This document shows, in pieces, positions 1 to 7,851 of a DNA stretch of 15,576 nucleotides; the first letter of the stretch is position 1; every line of letters starts with the position of its first letter. The stretch is from JAKEHA01 sp035687255 (GTDB lineage: Bacteria; Krumholzibacteriota; Krumholzibacteriia; WVZY01; JAKEHA01), in contig DASRYI010000033.1 of the NCBI GenBank assembly GCA_035687255.1, positions 1 through 15,576 on the forward strand, in the 5' to 3' direction. The translations under genes were made by a program, and so were the position numbers. A model generated the notes under the pieces. That model was not told the origin of the DNA and made no database searches. It saw nothing but the letters and a program-made list of their open reading frames with translations.

Positions 1-541
1 AGGCATCCGCCCCGAGCGCCAGCAACGCCGCCCGCTGGCTGGTGTTGCGCCCGGTGACAACAATTCGTTTCGCGCCGAAGTGTCTGGCAATCTGAATGGC
101 CAGGCGCCCCGACACTCCCGTGGCACCGTTGATCAACACCGACTCTCCGGGAACGAACCGCGCCCTGTCTTTGAGCGCGGCCCACGACGACATCCCGGGA
201 TTGCCGATGGCGGCAGCGGTGACATCATCGATGTCGTCGGGGATGTGGACCCACAGATCGCGCGCGACCACGGTTTGTTCGGCCATCGTGCCGAACGGCG
301 CGCGTGGAAAGGCCACGAACACCCGGCGGCCATCTTCCAGGACGCCGGCGCCGTCGACACCGGGGATGAAGGGGAGATCCAGGGAGGCGCTGTAGTGCTT
401 GCCTGAGGCCTGGGCCCTGACGAGGTTGCTCAACGCGGCCGCGTGCATCAACACGCGAACTTCGTTGGCTACAGGAACAGGGGCGTCGAATACTCCGTAG
501 TCGGGCGGAGCATCCACCCGAAGAACAATGGCAGCCTTCAT
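1..541 (-). CDS. Quinone oxidoreductase / zinc-less MDR-family dehydrogenase, 3' end cut by window
   Basis: A minus-strand reading frame runs open from the ATG at 541-539 off the left edge, giving 180 residues. It begins MKAAIVLRVD, the usual start of quinone oxidoreductase-like medium-chain dehydrogenases. The GroES-like N-terminal half contains PFIPGVDGAG (about 57-66) and no cluster of zinc-ligand cysteines. The Rossmann fold starts with the NADP-binding loop NGATGVSG (138-145), followed by AIQIARHFGAKRIVVTGRN and LLALGADA at the cut. Such enzymes reduce quinones or enones with NADPH in the cytoplasm; the substrate cannot be told from sequence. The start lies 13 nt after the stop of the upstream same-strand gene, which suggests co-transcription. 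No clear Shine-Dalgarno is seen. The family call is firm; the specific reaction is unknown. Confidence 0.85.
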   Translation of the reverse strand, partial: MKAAIVLRVDAPPDYGVFDAPVPVANEVRVLMHAAALSNLVRAQASGKHYSASLDLPFIPGVDGAGVLEDGRRVFVAFPRAPFGTMAEQTVVARDLWVHIPDDIDDVTAAAIGNPGMSSWAALKDRARFVPGESVLINGATGVSGRLAIQIARHFGAKRIVVTGRNTSQRAALLALGADA

Positions 542-554
542 GCTGTCATGCAGC

Positions 555-2069
555 CTACCACGTCCCGGCACCCACCTCGATAACGTAGCGCAGCGTATTT
601 ATGTCGAAGAAGCCATAGCTCTTGACGCCGAAACGCACCCCCCAGAAGTCTGCCACTCTCGTCACGAACCGGAAGGGCGTGTGCGCGAGGCTGGCGCGGA
701 ACTTCAGCCCGGTTTCGATGACCATGTCAGACCTGCTGGTGGTGCCGCCACCCGGGGCGTCTTCTTTGTTCCACTCAACGCCGGCGGCAAGATAGGGATC
801 AATCCAGCGCGACGCCGAGGGGGAGTAGTTTGCCATCCAGGTGAAGTCACGCAGGTCTTTGTCCGTGAAGGCCATGCGCTGCGTAATGAAGCCGCCGCCC
901 ATGGGGTCTTCGAGGTTCTTCACGATAAAGAACGGGAATGAGAACGCGATACCGTAGTTTCCATCGGCGTAGAACGAGACCGACAGCGACTTGACGAAGG
1001 TCTCACTGTCCGCCCATTCACGGAACTGCTGGATGCCGTTCAATTCCTCCACTTCGGGCCAGTCGGGGTCTCCCTTGTCAGCAATGAAATGCACCAGGTC
1101 CTTTTCGGCACGTTCGGCGGATGGGAAGGGCCGCAGCTCATAGATGGCGTTGTCGGGCGCGTACACACCATCTTCACTCAGGCGACCCCGCAACGGGCTG
1201 TTCTCGGGCAGCGGGGGAAACACGCAGTGCTCGGGGTGGCGCACCTTTGCCATCCATGCCTGGTAGCCGCCGGTGAACAACGACCCGCTGCTGATGATGT
1301 CGCGCACGCCCCACGCATCATTGACGCGTCGATTGACGTCGTATCCGGGCGTGTAGTATCCGTCCCCGTTCTTGTCGGTGCAGCTGGCGTGCTTCCCCTC
1401 TTCAACGAAGATGTGGATCGGAAAGCGCGTGTACTCGTCCACATGGAGGGTGTTGTCATACCACTGTACGCCATGGGCCTTCCCGACCACGCGCGTGACA
1501 ACGAGGAGCCGCTCATTGCACTCGGGCCGGTTGAGAACAATGAGCTGCATCTCGACCGATTCCACGTCGTGCTTGTGGCCGCCGAGGCCCGTTTCTTTGC
1601 TGTAGTAGAAGAAGAAGTCCAGGTCGATGCCGCTGACGTTTTGCAGGTCGACGACCGATGCACCACGATCGGCGGAATTCGGAACATACGCAATTCCCGT
1701 GGCATCGGGATGTGTGACGATTTGCCGAACCCGGTAGTAGACCACGGGCCCCGTCGCCGCCGGCTCGAACGGAAACGGTTCCGGAATCATGATGTCCTTG
1801 CCGGTCTTGTCGTTGAGCAACGGCTCGTCCGGAGAGAACCAGACGATCGGCCCACAATAGGCAGCCAGCCGTTCGATGGGCATCTGCGGGTCGGCGCCGT
1901 GCCAGACCACAGCCTGGACGGCGTCATATTCACCGCACCGAAAATCATCGACCTTCACGCCGAAATTGAATTTCTGGGCACGCGCAACGGGCACCGGCCA
2001 CATGGCCGCGACTGCAACCATGATGGCGCCCACGCGCGCACACATTGACAGATAAGAACTGGTCTTCAT
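555..2069 (-). CDS. Secreted Vps62-like protein with possible C-terminal beta-barrel
   Basis: 504 residues with a Sec signal peptide (hydrophobic about 12-29, likely cleavage after VARA, residue 31). Residues about 70-270 resemble the Vps62/DUF946-type fold: YCGPIVWFSPDEPLL, VVYYRVRQIV, LDFFFYYSKETGLGGHKHDVESVEMQ and PIHIFVEEGKHAS. These correspond to the family's 'HEGDWE' and 'GSHAS' positions. Residues about 357-504 alternate aromatic and polar residues, with short turns, and finish in a terminal Trp, as outer-membrane beta-strands often do. The product is probably exported to the periplasm or outer membrane. It sits between the DDAH gene and the MDR gene on the same strand, with a candidate promoter just upstream. 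The role is unknown: the Vps62 resemblance comes from motif recognition and the barrel is inference. Confidence 0.75.
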   Translation of the reverse strand: MKTSSYLSMCARVGAIMVAVAAMWPVPVARAQKFNFGVKVDDFRCGEYDAVQAVVWHGADPQMPIERLAAYCGPIVWFSPDEPLLNDKTGKDIMIPEPFPFEPAATGPVVYYRVRQIVTHPDATGIAYVPNSADRGASVVDLQNVSGIDLDFFFYYSKETGLGGHKHDVESVEMQLIVLNRPECNERLLVVTRVVGKAHGVQWYDNTLHVDEYTRFPIHIFVEEGKHASCTDKNGDGYYTPGYDVNRRVNDAWGVRDIISSGSLFTGGYQAWMAKVRHPEHCVFPPLPENSPLRGRLSEDGVYAPDNAIYELRPFPSAERAEKDLVHFIADKGDPDWPEVEELNGIQQFREWADSETFVKSLSVSFYADGNYGIAFSFPFFIVKNLEDPMGGGFITQRMAFTDKDLRDFTWMANYSPSASRWIDPYLAAGVEWNKEDAPGGGTTSRSDMVIETGLKFRASLAHTPFRFVTRVADFWGVRFGVKSYGFFDINTLRYVIEVGAGTW

Positions 2070-2087
2070 GTCTCGAGTAGTTTCCCG

Positions 2088-2116
2088 AGACTATCGCGGG
2101 ATCTGGGTGGGGTCAA
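2088..2116 (-). promoter_or_regulatory. Candidate sigma70-type promoter for the Vps62-like gene
   Basis: On the minus strand TTGACC (plus positions 2111-2116) is followed by exactly 17 bp and then TAGTCT (2088-2093). This places a start site about 10-12 nt before the ATG at 2069. A short inverted repeat, TCTCG/CGAGA (2071-2075 and 2086-2090), overlaps the -10 region. The -35 match is good (5 of 6) and the -10 is weak (3 of 6). Confidence 0.4.
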
Positions 2117-2129
2117 CCTGAACTGTTTT

Positions 2130-2912
2130 CTAGACGGAGAGAATCAGACTGCAACACGTCACGCCGCCTTCGGCTTTGGCGAGCTCGTCCGCGTCCACCC
2201 GGCAAAGTTCACGTTTCTGCACCTCGAGATGCGCGCGTAACAACGCCGCCGTGCGTGGAAACGCACTCGGATAGATCACGCGTTCGCCCAGCCACAGCGC
2301 GTTGGCGGCGTGGGGTTCAGCGGAATCCACCTCGATCCACGTCAGGTGATCAAACGGAGCGCGATCGAGCCATGCGCTGTTTCCCAGCAGTGTCGCATCG
2401 CCGACAGCGGTGACCGCCGACTTGAGGTGCAGACATCCGTGGACGTCCACCGCTTCCACATCGTAGCCGTGGTCCTGCACGAACGTGCGCAATTGCTCGA
2501 TGCCCGCGTCGTTGGTCCGGCTCGAACGGCCGACGAAGATGCGACGGCCCAGGCGCAGCACATCGCCGCCATCGAGCGTCGCCGGGGCCACAATGCGTTC
2601 CAGACGGCGATAGTCCTGCAGTATCGCTTCGACGGCATCCAGCTCGCCACGCCGCGACACCGCGCCCGGCCGTGTCATGATCGCAACCTCATCCAGAACC
2701 ACGGCCGTGTCTTCCACGAAAACCGCGTCGGGCATCTTGTCGGCGCGGGGTACCGTCACAATCTTGTAGCCGGAATCGACAAGCGCCTGCCGGTAGGCGT
2801 CGTGTTGCAGTGTCGCGATTTTGTAGTCGATGGGTTCGCGGGCAAGGTGGGTCAACTCGCAGTCGACAATGCTCCGGCTGACGGGACGAATGATGGCAAT
2901 GTGACGGCGCAT
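2130..2912 (-). CDS. ddaH: Dimethylarginine dimethylaminohydrolase (DDAH), amidinotransferase superfamily
   Basis: A 260-residue cytoplasmic hydrolase that converts N-methylated arginines to citrulline and methylamines. It has the family landmarks in order: PDAVFVEDTAV (61-71), RPGAVSRRGE (81-90), ATLDGGDVLRLGRR (111-124), FVGRSSRTN (126-134), GCLHLKSAV (159-167) and EGGVTCCSL (248-256). The nucleophile should be Cys253 and the catalytic base His162. The acidic position reads Asp114 in LDGGD, as in the animal-type enzymes, where Pseudomonas DDAH has Glu. An in-frame upstream ATG at 2966 would add 18 residues. I chose 2912 because MRRHIAIIRP aligns with the start of known DDAHs and the length (260 against about 254) fits. 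Arginine-deiminase-like activity on free arginine is a less likely alternative. Confidence 0.9.
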   Translation of the reverse strand: MRRHIAIIRPVSRSIVDCELTHLAREPIDYKIATLQHDAYRQALVDSGYKIVTVPRADKMPDAVFVEDTAVVLDEVAIMTRPGAVSRRGELDAVEAILQDYRRLERIVAPATLDGGDVLRLGRRIFVGRSSRTNDAGIEQLRTFVQDHGYDVEAVDVHGCLHLKSAVTAVGDATLLGNSAWLDRAPFDHLTWIEVDSAEPHAANALWLGERVIYPSAFPRTAALLRAHLEVQKRELCRVDADELAKAEGGVTCCSLILSV

Positions 2913-3034
2913 GGCAAACGCGGGTCGCAGCCCTGGACCCGCCTGGGACGCTACCACAATAAGCATTCACCGCGACAGATTACTTGTGCAACCCGCCGCG
3001 CACATTGCGAGAATCTTCCGGAAGGAACGACCGG

Positions 3035-3841
3035 CTACCGGTACAGCGCCTTCACCGCTCCCCATGACGCATTCGTCGTGGGAACCGGTCCCGACTGGTA
3101 GAGCGAGAGCAGGTTCAGTACCAGATCGTCGTTGCTGCTGGCGTACGTAAACTGCGCCGTGCTCGAGCCGTCATATCCCATCACGATGGTTCCACCGGGG
3201 CCTCCCGCGGCGACGCGGGTGGCCAGAAGGCCGAGATTCTTGAGCACGGTTTCCAGCTCTCCCGTGATGGCAGTACCGGCCGCGATCCCCGTGGACGCAT
3301 CGGCAAACGTGATCGTGTAAAAGACATCCAGGGAACTGCTGAGCACGTGCGCCGACGTACCCACGTCCAGCGATTCACCCGGCGCGAGTGCCATCGTGCC
3401 CACGATGTCGTCATCATTCGCCGGAGCCGGTCCGCTCATCTCGACAGACACGTCGAAGAACGACGCGACACCGTTGATCATGACTTGGATGGGTGCGACC
3501 GAATACATGGTGGTGGCATGCATGGTCATATCGAACGGGCCGGTGGGGACATCCATGGAATAGTCCATGCGGGAGTCGGAACTGCCGGGGCTGCTTGCAC
3601 AGTTGTCATCGCACCCGCCGCAACTGTGGCTGCACTGCCCTTCCATGGTAACGAATCCATCGAACGGCTCCGACCCCGGACCGAAAAAGCCTGCCGGGAG
3701 TGTGAAACCCGCGCCACTCGGTTGGCGCTTCACCACAATGCCGACCCCGGGAATGGGGTTGGAGGAAGCAAGGGCAACGTCAACAACGACGGAGGAAAGA
3801 CACACCAGTACCACGGCGAACAGCAGATAGCGGCATCGCAT
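3035..3841 (-). CDS. Small secreted protein of unknown function with Cys cluster
   Basis: 268 residues with a signal peptide (hydrophobic core about 5-22, cleavage near VALA, residue 25). The mature part opens NPIPGVGIVVKRQP and then PAGFFGPGSEPFDGFV. The latter closely resembles FFGPGSLPFEG in the large propeller protein at 5081-7828. Four cysteines at 70, 74, 77 and 81 (C-x3-C-x2-C-x3-C) lie in a Gly/Asp-rich loop and could bind metal or form disulfides. The remainder is rich in Ser, Thr, Val and Gly, as expected for a beta-sandwich. The start has a good ribosome site, AAGGGG seven bases before the ATG. The protein belongs to no family I recognise; it is probably a cell-surface or periplasmic protein. 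The DDAH gene follows 122 bp downstream on the same strand. Confidence 0.7.
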   Translation of the reverse strand: MRCRYLLFAVVLVCLSSVVVDVALASSNPIPGVGIVVKRQPSGAGFTLPAGFFGPGSEPFDGFVTMEGQCSHSCGGCDDNCASSPGSSDSRMDYSMDVPTGPFDMTMHATTMYSVAPIQVMINGVASFFDVSVEMSGPAPANDDDIVGTMALAPGESLDVGTSAHVLSSSLDVFYTITFADASTGIAAGTAITGELETVLKNLGLLATRVAAGGPGGTIVMGYDGSSTAQFTYASSNDDLVLNLLSLYQSGPVPTTNASWGAVKALYR

Positions 3842-3893
3842 GGGGGCACCCCTTGGATGTTAGTGGCAATGCGACCGAACCAGAGAGACTACC

Positions 3894-3923
3894 AGCGTAT
3901 TGAATCGATGTGTGCGTTGTCAA
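3894..3923 (-). promoter_or_regulatory. Candidate promoter for the Cys-cluster secreted protein
   Basis: A perfect minus-strand TTGACA -35 box occupies 3918-3923. With an 18-bp spacer the -10 would be TACGCT (3894-3899), which is weak. It lies about 50 bp upstream of the ATG at 3841, within the divergent intergenic region. Confidence 0.4.
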
Positions 3924-3937
3924 TACGGTCACGGGCC

Positions 3938-3966
3938 TTGACGATTGAACTCCGTCGTCCTAGCCT
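3938..3966 (+). promoter_or_regulatory. Candidate promoter for the Met-rich glycine-zipper protein
   Basis: TTGACG (3938-3943), a 17-bp spacer and TAGCCT (3961-3966) stand about 60 bp before the chosen ATG at 4026. It is arranged back-to-back with the minus-strand candidate at 3894-3923, so the two promoters may share regulators. The -10 matches only 3 of 6. An in-frame ATG at 3945 falls inside this promoter and is unlikely to be used. Confidence 0.35.
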
Positions 3967-4025
3967 TCTGGAACATTCCTTCCACTCCCGGAATAGAATC
4001 ACAAGGCTGTGCCTGGAGGCCGATC

Positions 4026-4940
4026 ATGCGAAACGTTGCTGGTTCCAATCTGGTATTCGGGGTTGTTTTGTCCGTTGTCATTGGCTTTTCCGCCGGGGCA
4101 AATGCCGCCCCACCCGCGGCGACGACCGGAGGTGGTGAGTCCCCCGCTGCCGTGTGGGAACGGCTCGGCCTGCCCAAGTATCAGCCGCCTGCAGCTTTCA
4201 GCGAAGACCTCGTCATCAATGCCGAGGGCAAGACCTACACCGTGAAACGAGCGGTCGATGGCCCGATGATGCGTACCGACATGACCATGGACGGACAGAA
4301 CATGACCATGATCGAAATGGGCGACGAACGCGGCACCATGTACATGCTCATGCCCGATCAGAAGGAAGCCACCAAGATGTCGAACGCGGCCATGGATGAG
4401 ATGACGGGGGGAAAGATGAGCAAGATGGAGAACAAAGCCGCCGAGGACAATAACGGTGTCGCTTCTGAGCCCACGAACGTGACGGTCGAGGACCTGGGAG
4501 ACGACACCGTGAACGGCATCGCCGCGCGCAAGATGCATCTCATGTCGAGCGACGGCGACGTGGTGGCATGGTTCGACAAATCCACTGGCGGACCGTTAAA
4601 GATGGAGAGCACGAGCGACGGCAAGACGGCGTCGATCGAGTGGCAGAATCACAAGGCCGGACCGCAGGACAAGAAGCTCTTCGAGGTACCGAAGGGTTAC
4701 AAGGTCAACGATATGGACGAGATGGTCGCCCAGATGAAGAAGATGGGCGGCATGGAAGGCATGGCCAAGGGCATGGTGCCCGGAATGACGCAGGGCATGG
4801 GACAGAACCTGGGCGCGCAGTTGGGATCGTCGTTCGGCGGAGCGCTGGGTGGTCCTCTGGGTGCGATGGCCGGTCAGTACATCGGCGGTCGCGTGGGCGG
4901 CGCAATCGGCAAGAAGGCCGGAGACACGGTCGCGCACTAG
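4026..4940 (+). CDS. Secreted Met-rich DUF4412-like protein with GMxx repeat and glycine-zipper tail
   Basis: 304 residues with a signal peptide (hydrophobic about 9-23, cleavage after ANA, residue 27). The start at 4026 is favoured by GGAGG seven bases upstream and because the signal peptide begins there; an upstream ATG at 3945 would bury it. The body (about 55-225) has the beta-strand pattern of DUF4412/LolA-like periplasmic proteins: EGKTYTVKRAVDGPMMRTDM, GTMYMLMPDQKEATKM, DTVNGIAARKMHLMS and LFEVPKGYK. Methionine is very frequent (29 of 304), clustered at 81-134 and 230-258. The tail carries GM every fourth residue (245-258), then glycines at every fourth position from 259 to 299. Periplasmic or outer-membrane association is likely. 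Function is unknown; metal binding by Met clusters is only a possibility. Confidence 0.8.
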   Translation: MRNVAGSNLVFGVVLSVVIGFSAGANAAPPAATTGGGESPAAVWERLGLPKYQPPAAFSEDLVINAEGKTYTVKRAVDGPMMRTDMTMDGQNMTMIEMGDERGTMYMLMPDQKEATKMSNAAMDEMTGGKMSKMENKAAEDNNGVASEPTNVTVEDLGDDTVNGIAARKMHLMSSDGDVVAWFDKSTGGPLKMESTSDGKTASIEWQNHKAGPQDKKLFEVPKGYKVNDMDEMVAQMKKMGGMEGMAKGMVPGMTQGMGQNLGAQLGSSFGGALGGPLGAMAGQYIGGRVGGAIGKKAGDTVAH

Positions 4941-4963
4941 ACTTCGATCAACACTTGCTGCAA

Positions 4964-4999
4964 GGAGGGCCGTTCGACGCAATCGCCGGGCGGCCCTCC
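4964..4999 (+). terminator. GC-rich hairpin after the Met-rich gene, possible terminator
   Basis: GGAGGGCCG (4964-4972) and CGGCCCTCC (4991-4999) form a perfect 9-bp stem with an 18-nt loop, starting 23 bp after the stop codon. No T-run follows, so rho-independent termination is uncertain. Confidence 0.45.
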
Positions 5000-5014
5000 G
5001 GCTTATGCAGGAGG

Positions 5015-5023
5015 TGCTATAAT
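5015..5023 (+). promoter_or_regulatory. Extended -10 promoter ahead of the propeller protein
   Basis: TGCTATAAT is a perfect extended -10 element (TGnTATAAT). No good -35 box is found 17 bp upstream, where the terminator-like stem lies, as is usual for extended -10 promoters. A start near 5030 gives a leader of about 50 nt to the ATG at 5081. Confidence 0.5.
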
Positions 5024-5080
5024 GTAGCGTCAACATCCACGTGGCTGCCCGCGCATTTCCTTCAGACCAAGGAGCTCGCC

Positions 5081-7828
5081 ATGCCCCGCCGAGTCCTCTT
5101 CGCCTGCCTGACAGCATTCGTGGCCGCGTCGCTCATCTCACTGCATCCCGAAAGCGCAGTATCAGCCGGCAAGGAACCCGCCTTCCCGCCCGGTCTGGAC
5201 ATCTCACCCATGGGAAAGATTGCACGCGGCGATGAGCCCATCCCACAGGTGGTCATGCCACTGGTGACGCCCCGCATGCGTAGTCTCGCGAGCATGCGCC
5301 TGAGTGCGGGGACGAGCGACATCCTTGTGAACGCCCCGAATGCGCCGGACTACCAGACGGAAACGACCATCGCCAAGAACGGAGACTGGATTGTGGTCGG
5401 CTACAACGACTACCGGGGGTTCGCATTCTCGCCTCCGCGCGTGTCGGGATACGCATACTCACTCGACGGCGGCATCAACTGGACGGATGGCGGACAGATG
5501 CCATCCCTGGGAGCGGGCGACGCGATCTACGGCGATCCCGACGTGAAAACCTGGACGGACGGCTCGAACACCCGCTACTTCGTGTATTCCTCGATCTATA
5601 TCACCGGCAGCGGGAATTCGTCGCTGTGCGTGTTCGTGTCAACGGACGGCGGCGCGACATGGGCGGGCCCGCGTGAGGTGACCTCCGCGACGTCGGCCAC
5701 CAACTTCGCCGACAAGGAATTCATCGACATCGATCCGGAAACCGGGCGCCTGTTCATCAGCTGGACCAACTTCCCGCCGGCCGGGTCCGTGACCATGCGC
5801 GTGAGCTACTCGGACGACCTGGGGCTCACGTGGAGCCCGGTGTCGGTGCTCACGTCATCGGGCCAGGGCTCGGTGCCGCGCGCGGATGGAAACTCGAGCA
5901 ATGTGTACCTGGCGTGGACGACAGGTTCGTCCATCATGTTTTCGCGCTCGACCAACAACGGCGCCAACTGGAGCATCCCGCTCGCCATCGCGAGCGGCCT
6001 CAGTTCGCCCATGAATCCATATGGCGTCGACCGCATCGGCAACTCGCCCAGCATGGCGATCGAGCCGGTCTCGGACACAATCTTCATCACGTACGCCTCG
6101 CGCAACCTCCCGCCCGACTTCGGCGACATCTACATCATGAGTTCCGGCGACAACGGCGGGACATTTTCGACGCCGATGGCGATCAATGCGAGTCCCGGCA
6201 ACGACCGCGCGCAGTTCTACCCGTGGGTATGTACTGACGCCTCGACCGGCGGCGTGAATGTCATGTGGTACGACCAGCGGGCGGGCATCGGTTCATCCGA
6301 CCTGACGGAACTGGTGCACACGCACTCCCTCAACGACGGCGCTACCTGGACGTGTCCGGCGGCGCTGAGCGACGCGCCCTTCCACGCGGAAGCGGGCAAC
6401 ACCACCAGCCAGCCCAACCTAGGTGACTACATCCAGTGTGTTTCCGACGGCGGCACGCTGTACTCGGCGTTCGGCAAGACCGACCTGCGGTCGTGGACCA
6501 CATATTCGCCGGATGCGTATGTGGACATCAGTCCGGGCACGGGCGAAGGGCCGGCGCCGCTGGTGATCAACAGCTATGCCCTGGTCGACACCGGTTGCAC
6601 CACCGCGAACGGCTTCATCGAACCGGGCGAGACCATCGGCCTGACACTCGAGCTCCGCAACACCGGCGACTGCGGTGGCACGGGCAACGTGTTCGCGACC
6701 CTCACCACCACCACACCCGGCATCACCATCACGACCGATCAGGCCACGTTCCCGGGCCTGCCGTCGTTGAACTCCACGTCGCAGAACTCACCCGCGTTCG
6801 AGTTCACCGTGGACCCGGGTGTGCCCTGCGGCACGGTCATCGACTTCGTGATCGACTACGTCACCGATTTCTTCGGTCCGGGATCATTGCCGTTCGAGGG
6901 GGTGCTGCGCGTCGGACACCCGGTGGCAACGGTGCTTCTTTCCGAGAATTTCGACGGCGTCACGGCACCCGCTCTCCCCGCAGGATGGATGACGAACACA
7001 CTCGCGGGCGCGGTCAACCCGTGGGTCACCTCGACGACGTTTGCCCCCTCCGGTCCGAACGCTGCGTTCTGCGCGGACATCGGAAACACCAGCCTCAACG
7101 AGCTCAGGAGCCCGATGCTGGCCATTCCGGCGGGGACGGACATCGTGCGCGTGGAGCTGGATGAGACGCACAACATGGAAATCAATACCGAGCGGCAGGC
7201 GTGGGATGGCGGTCTGATGCGCATTCAGATTGGAGGTGGGACGCGATATCTGAGCGGCGCCATCGGCGACATGCAACCGTTCTACCAGTGGCAGATGTTG
7301 CGGCAACAGTCCTCCGACCAACCCCTTCAGGATCTCGCGTGCTGGTCGGACAACATTACGCCCCTCCAGTCGCACTGCCAGCTCGACCTGCCGGATCTCG
7401 GCGGCGAATCCATCAATGTGCTCTTCGACGTATCGACCGACACGTCGGTGGGTACGGCAACCGGGTTGTTCATCGATAACGTCGTGGTCACGGCCATCGA
7501 CTACCAGTGTGCGTGCGGAGATCCCACCGCCGTCGCGGGCGCACGCCCCCGGTTCGATCGTGTGACGGTTACACCCAACCCCTTCAATCCCGAGACTGCC
7601 ATCCGCTTCACGCTCCCTGCGTCCACCACCGTGACCGCCGCCATCTATTCGGTGGACGGCCGGCGTGTGCGCACGCTCGCAGACACGCGCAGGTTCCCCG
7701 CAGGCGCCGTGGAGATGCGCTGGAACGGGCGGGATGACGGGGGTGCTCCGGTCGCCTCGGGCGTCTACTTCGTCCGCGTCAAATCCCCGCTGGGTTCGCA
7801 CACGGCGCGCGCGGTGCTGCTGAAATAG
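5081..7828 (+). CDS. Secreted Asp-box beta-propeller (sialidase-fold) protein with adhesin-like jellyroll and C-terminal FlgD/T9SS-like domain
   Basis: 915 residues. The ATG at 5081 has AAGGAG seven bases upstream and begins a signal peptide (cleavage near residue 29), although the frame is open further upstream. Six Asp-box motifs mark a BNR/sialidase propeller: SLDGGINW (127), STDGGATW (187), SDDLGLTW (244), STNNGANW (290), SSGDNGGTF (354) and SLNDGATW (416). No clear sialidase RIP motif is seen, so catalysis is doubtful. Next comes an Ig-like module with NGFIEPGETIGLTLELRNTG (510-529) and FFGPGSLPFEG (597-607). A jellyroll-like region follows (about 618-812, opening ENFDG...LPAGW). The C-terminal FlgD-Ig/type IX-like domain (about 825-915) contains TPNPFNPETAI, GRRVRTL and NGRDDGG. 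Probably exported and surface-anchored or released. A long minus-strand frame opposite it is a coding shadow. Confidence 0.88.
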   Translation: MPRRVLFACLTAFVAASLISLHPESAVSAGKEPAFPPGLDISPMGKIARGDEPIPQVVMPLVTPRMRSLASMRLSAGTSDILVNAPNAPDYQTETTIAKNGDWIVVGYNDYRGFAFSPPRVSGYAYSLDGGINWTDGGQMPSLGAGDAIYGDPDVKTWTDGSNTRYFVYSSIYITGSGNSSLCVFVSTDGGATWAGPREVTSATSATNFADKEFIDIDPETGRLFISWTNFPPAGSVTMRVSYSDDLGLTWSPVSVLTSSGQGSVPRADGNSSNVYLAWTTGSSIMFSRSTNNGANWSIPLAIASGLSSPMNPYGVDRIGNSPSMAIEPVSDTIFITYASRNLPPDFGDIYIMSSGDNGGTFSTPMAINASPGNDRAQFYPWVCTDASTGGVNVMWYDQRAGIGSSDLTELVHTHSLNDGATWTCPAALSDAPFHAEAGNTTSQPNLGDYIQCVSDGGTLYSAFGKTDLRSWTTYSPDAYVDISPGTGEGPAPLVINSYALVDTGCTTANGFIEPGETIGLTLELRNTGDCGGTGNVFATLTTTTPGITITTDQATFPGLPSLNSTSQNSPAFEFTVDPGVPCGTVIDFVIDYVTDFFGPGSLPFEGVLRVGHPVATVLLSENFDGVTAPALPAGWMTNTLAGAVNPWVTSTTFAPSGPNAAFCADIGNTSLNELRSPMLAIPAGTDIVRVELDETHNMEINTERQAWDGGLMRIQIGGGTRYLSGAIGDMQPFYQWQMLRQQSSDQPLQDLACWSDNITPLQSHCQLDLPDLGGESINVLFDVSTDTSVGTATGLFIDNVVVTAIDYQCACGDPTAVAGARPRFDRVTVTPNPFNPETAIRFTLPASTTVTAAIYSVDGRRVRTLADTRRFPAGAVEMRWNGRDDGGAPVASGVYFVRVKSPLGSHTARAVLLK

Positions 7829-7851
7829 CCGCCCAGGGCCCTCAGTGACCC

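Noticed and set aside
80..406. Two overlapping plus-strand open frames near the left edge
   Set aside because: They are antisense to the MDR dehydrogenase frame, which runs uninterrupted from 541 to the window edge with clear family motifs.
1089..2048. A 319-codon plus-strand open frame opposite the Vps62-like gene
   Set aside because: It is composed of the reverse complement of a well-supported gene, is rich in His/Arg/Val/Asp as such shadows are in GC-rich DNA, and shows no recognisable motif or ribosome site.
3015..3042. Short palindromes (CTTCCGGAAG and ACCGG-CTA-CCGGT) around the stop of the Cys-cluster protein gene
   Set aside because: They are only 5-bp arms without a U-tract, and one includes the stop codon; too weak to call a terminator.
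4568..5080. Upstream extension of the propeller reading frame into the Met-rich gene
   Set aside because: The frame is open but would overlap the preceding gene by over 370 nt and bury the signal peptide; the ATG at 5081 has a ribosome site and an extended -10 promoter just upstream.
6884..7801. A 305-codon minus-strand open frame inside the propeller gene
   Set aside because: It lies opposite a clear secreted multi-domain protein with recognised motifs; its composition (Arg, Gly, His rich) is typical of an antisense shadow.
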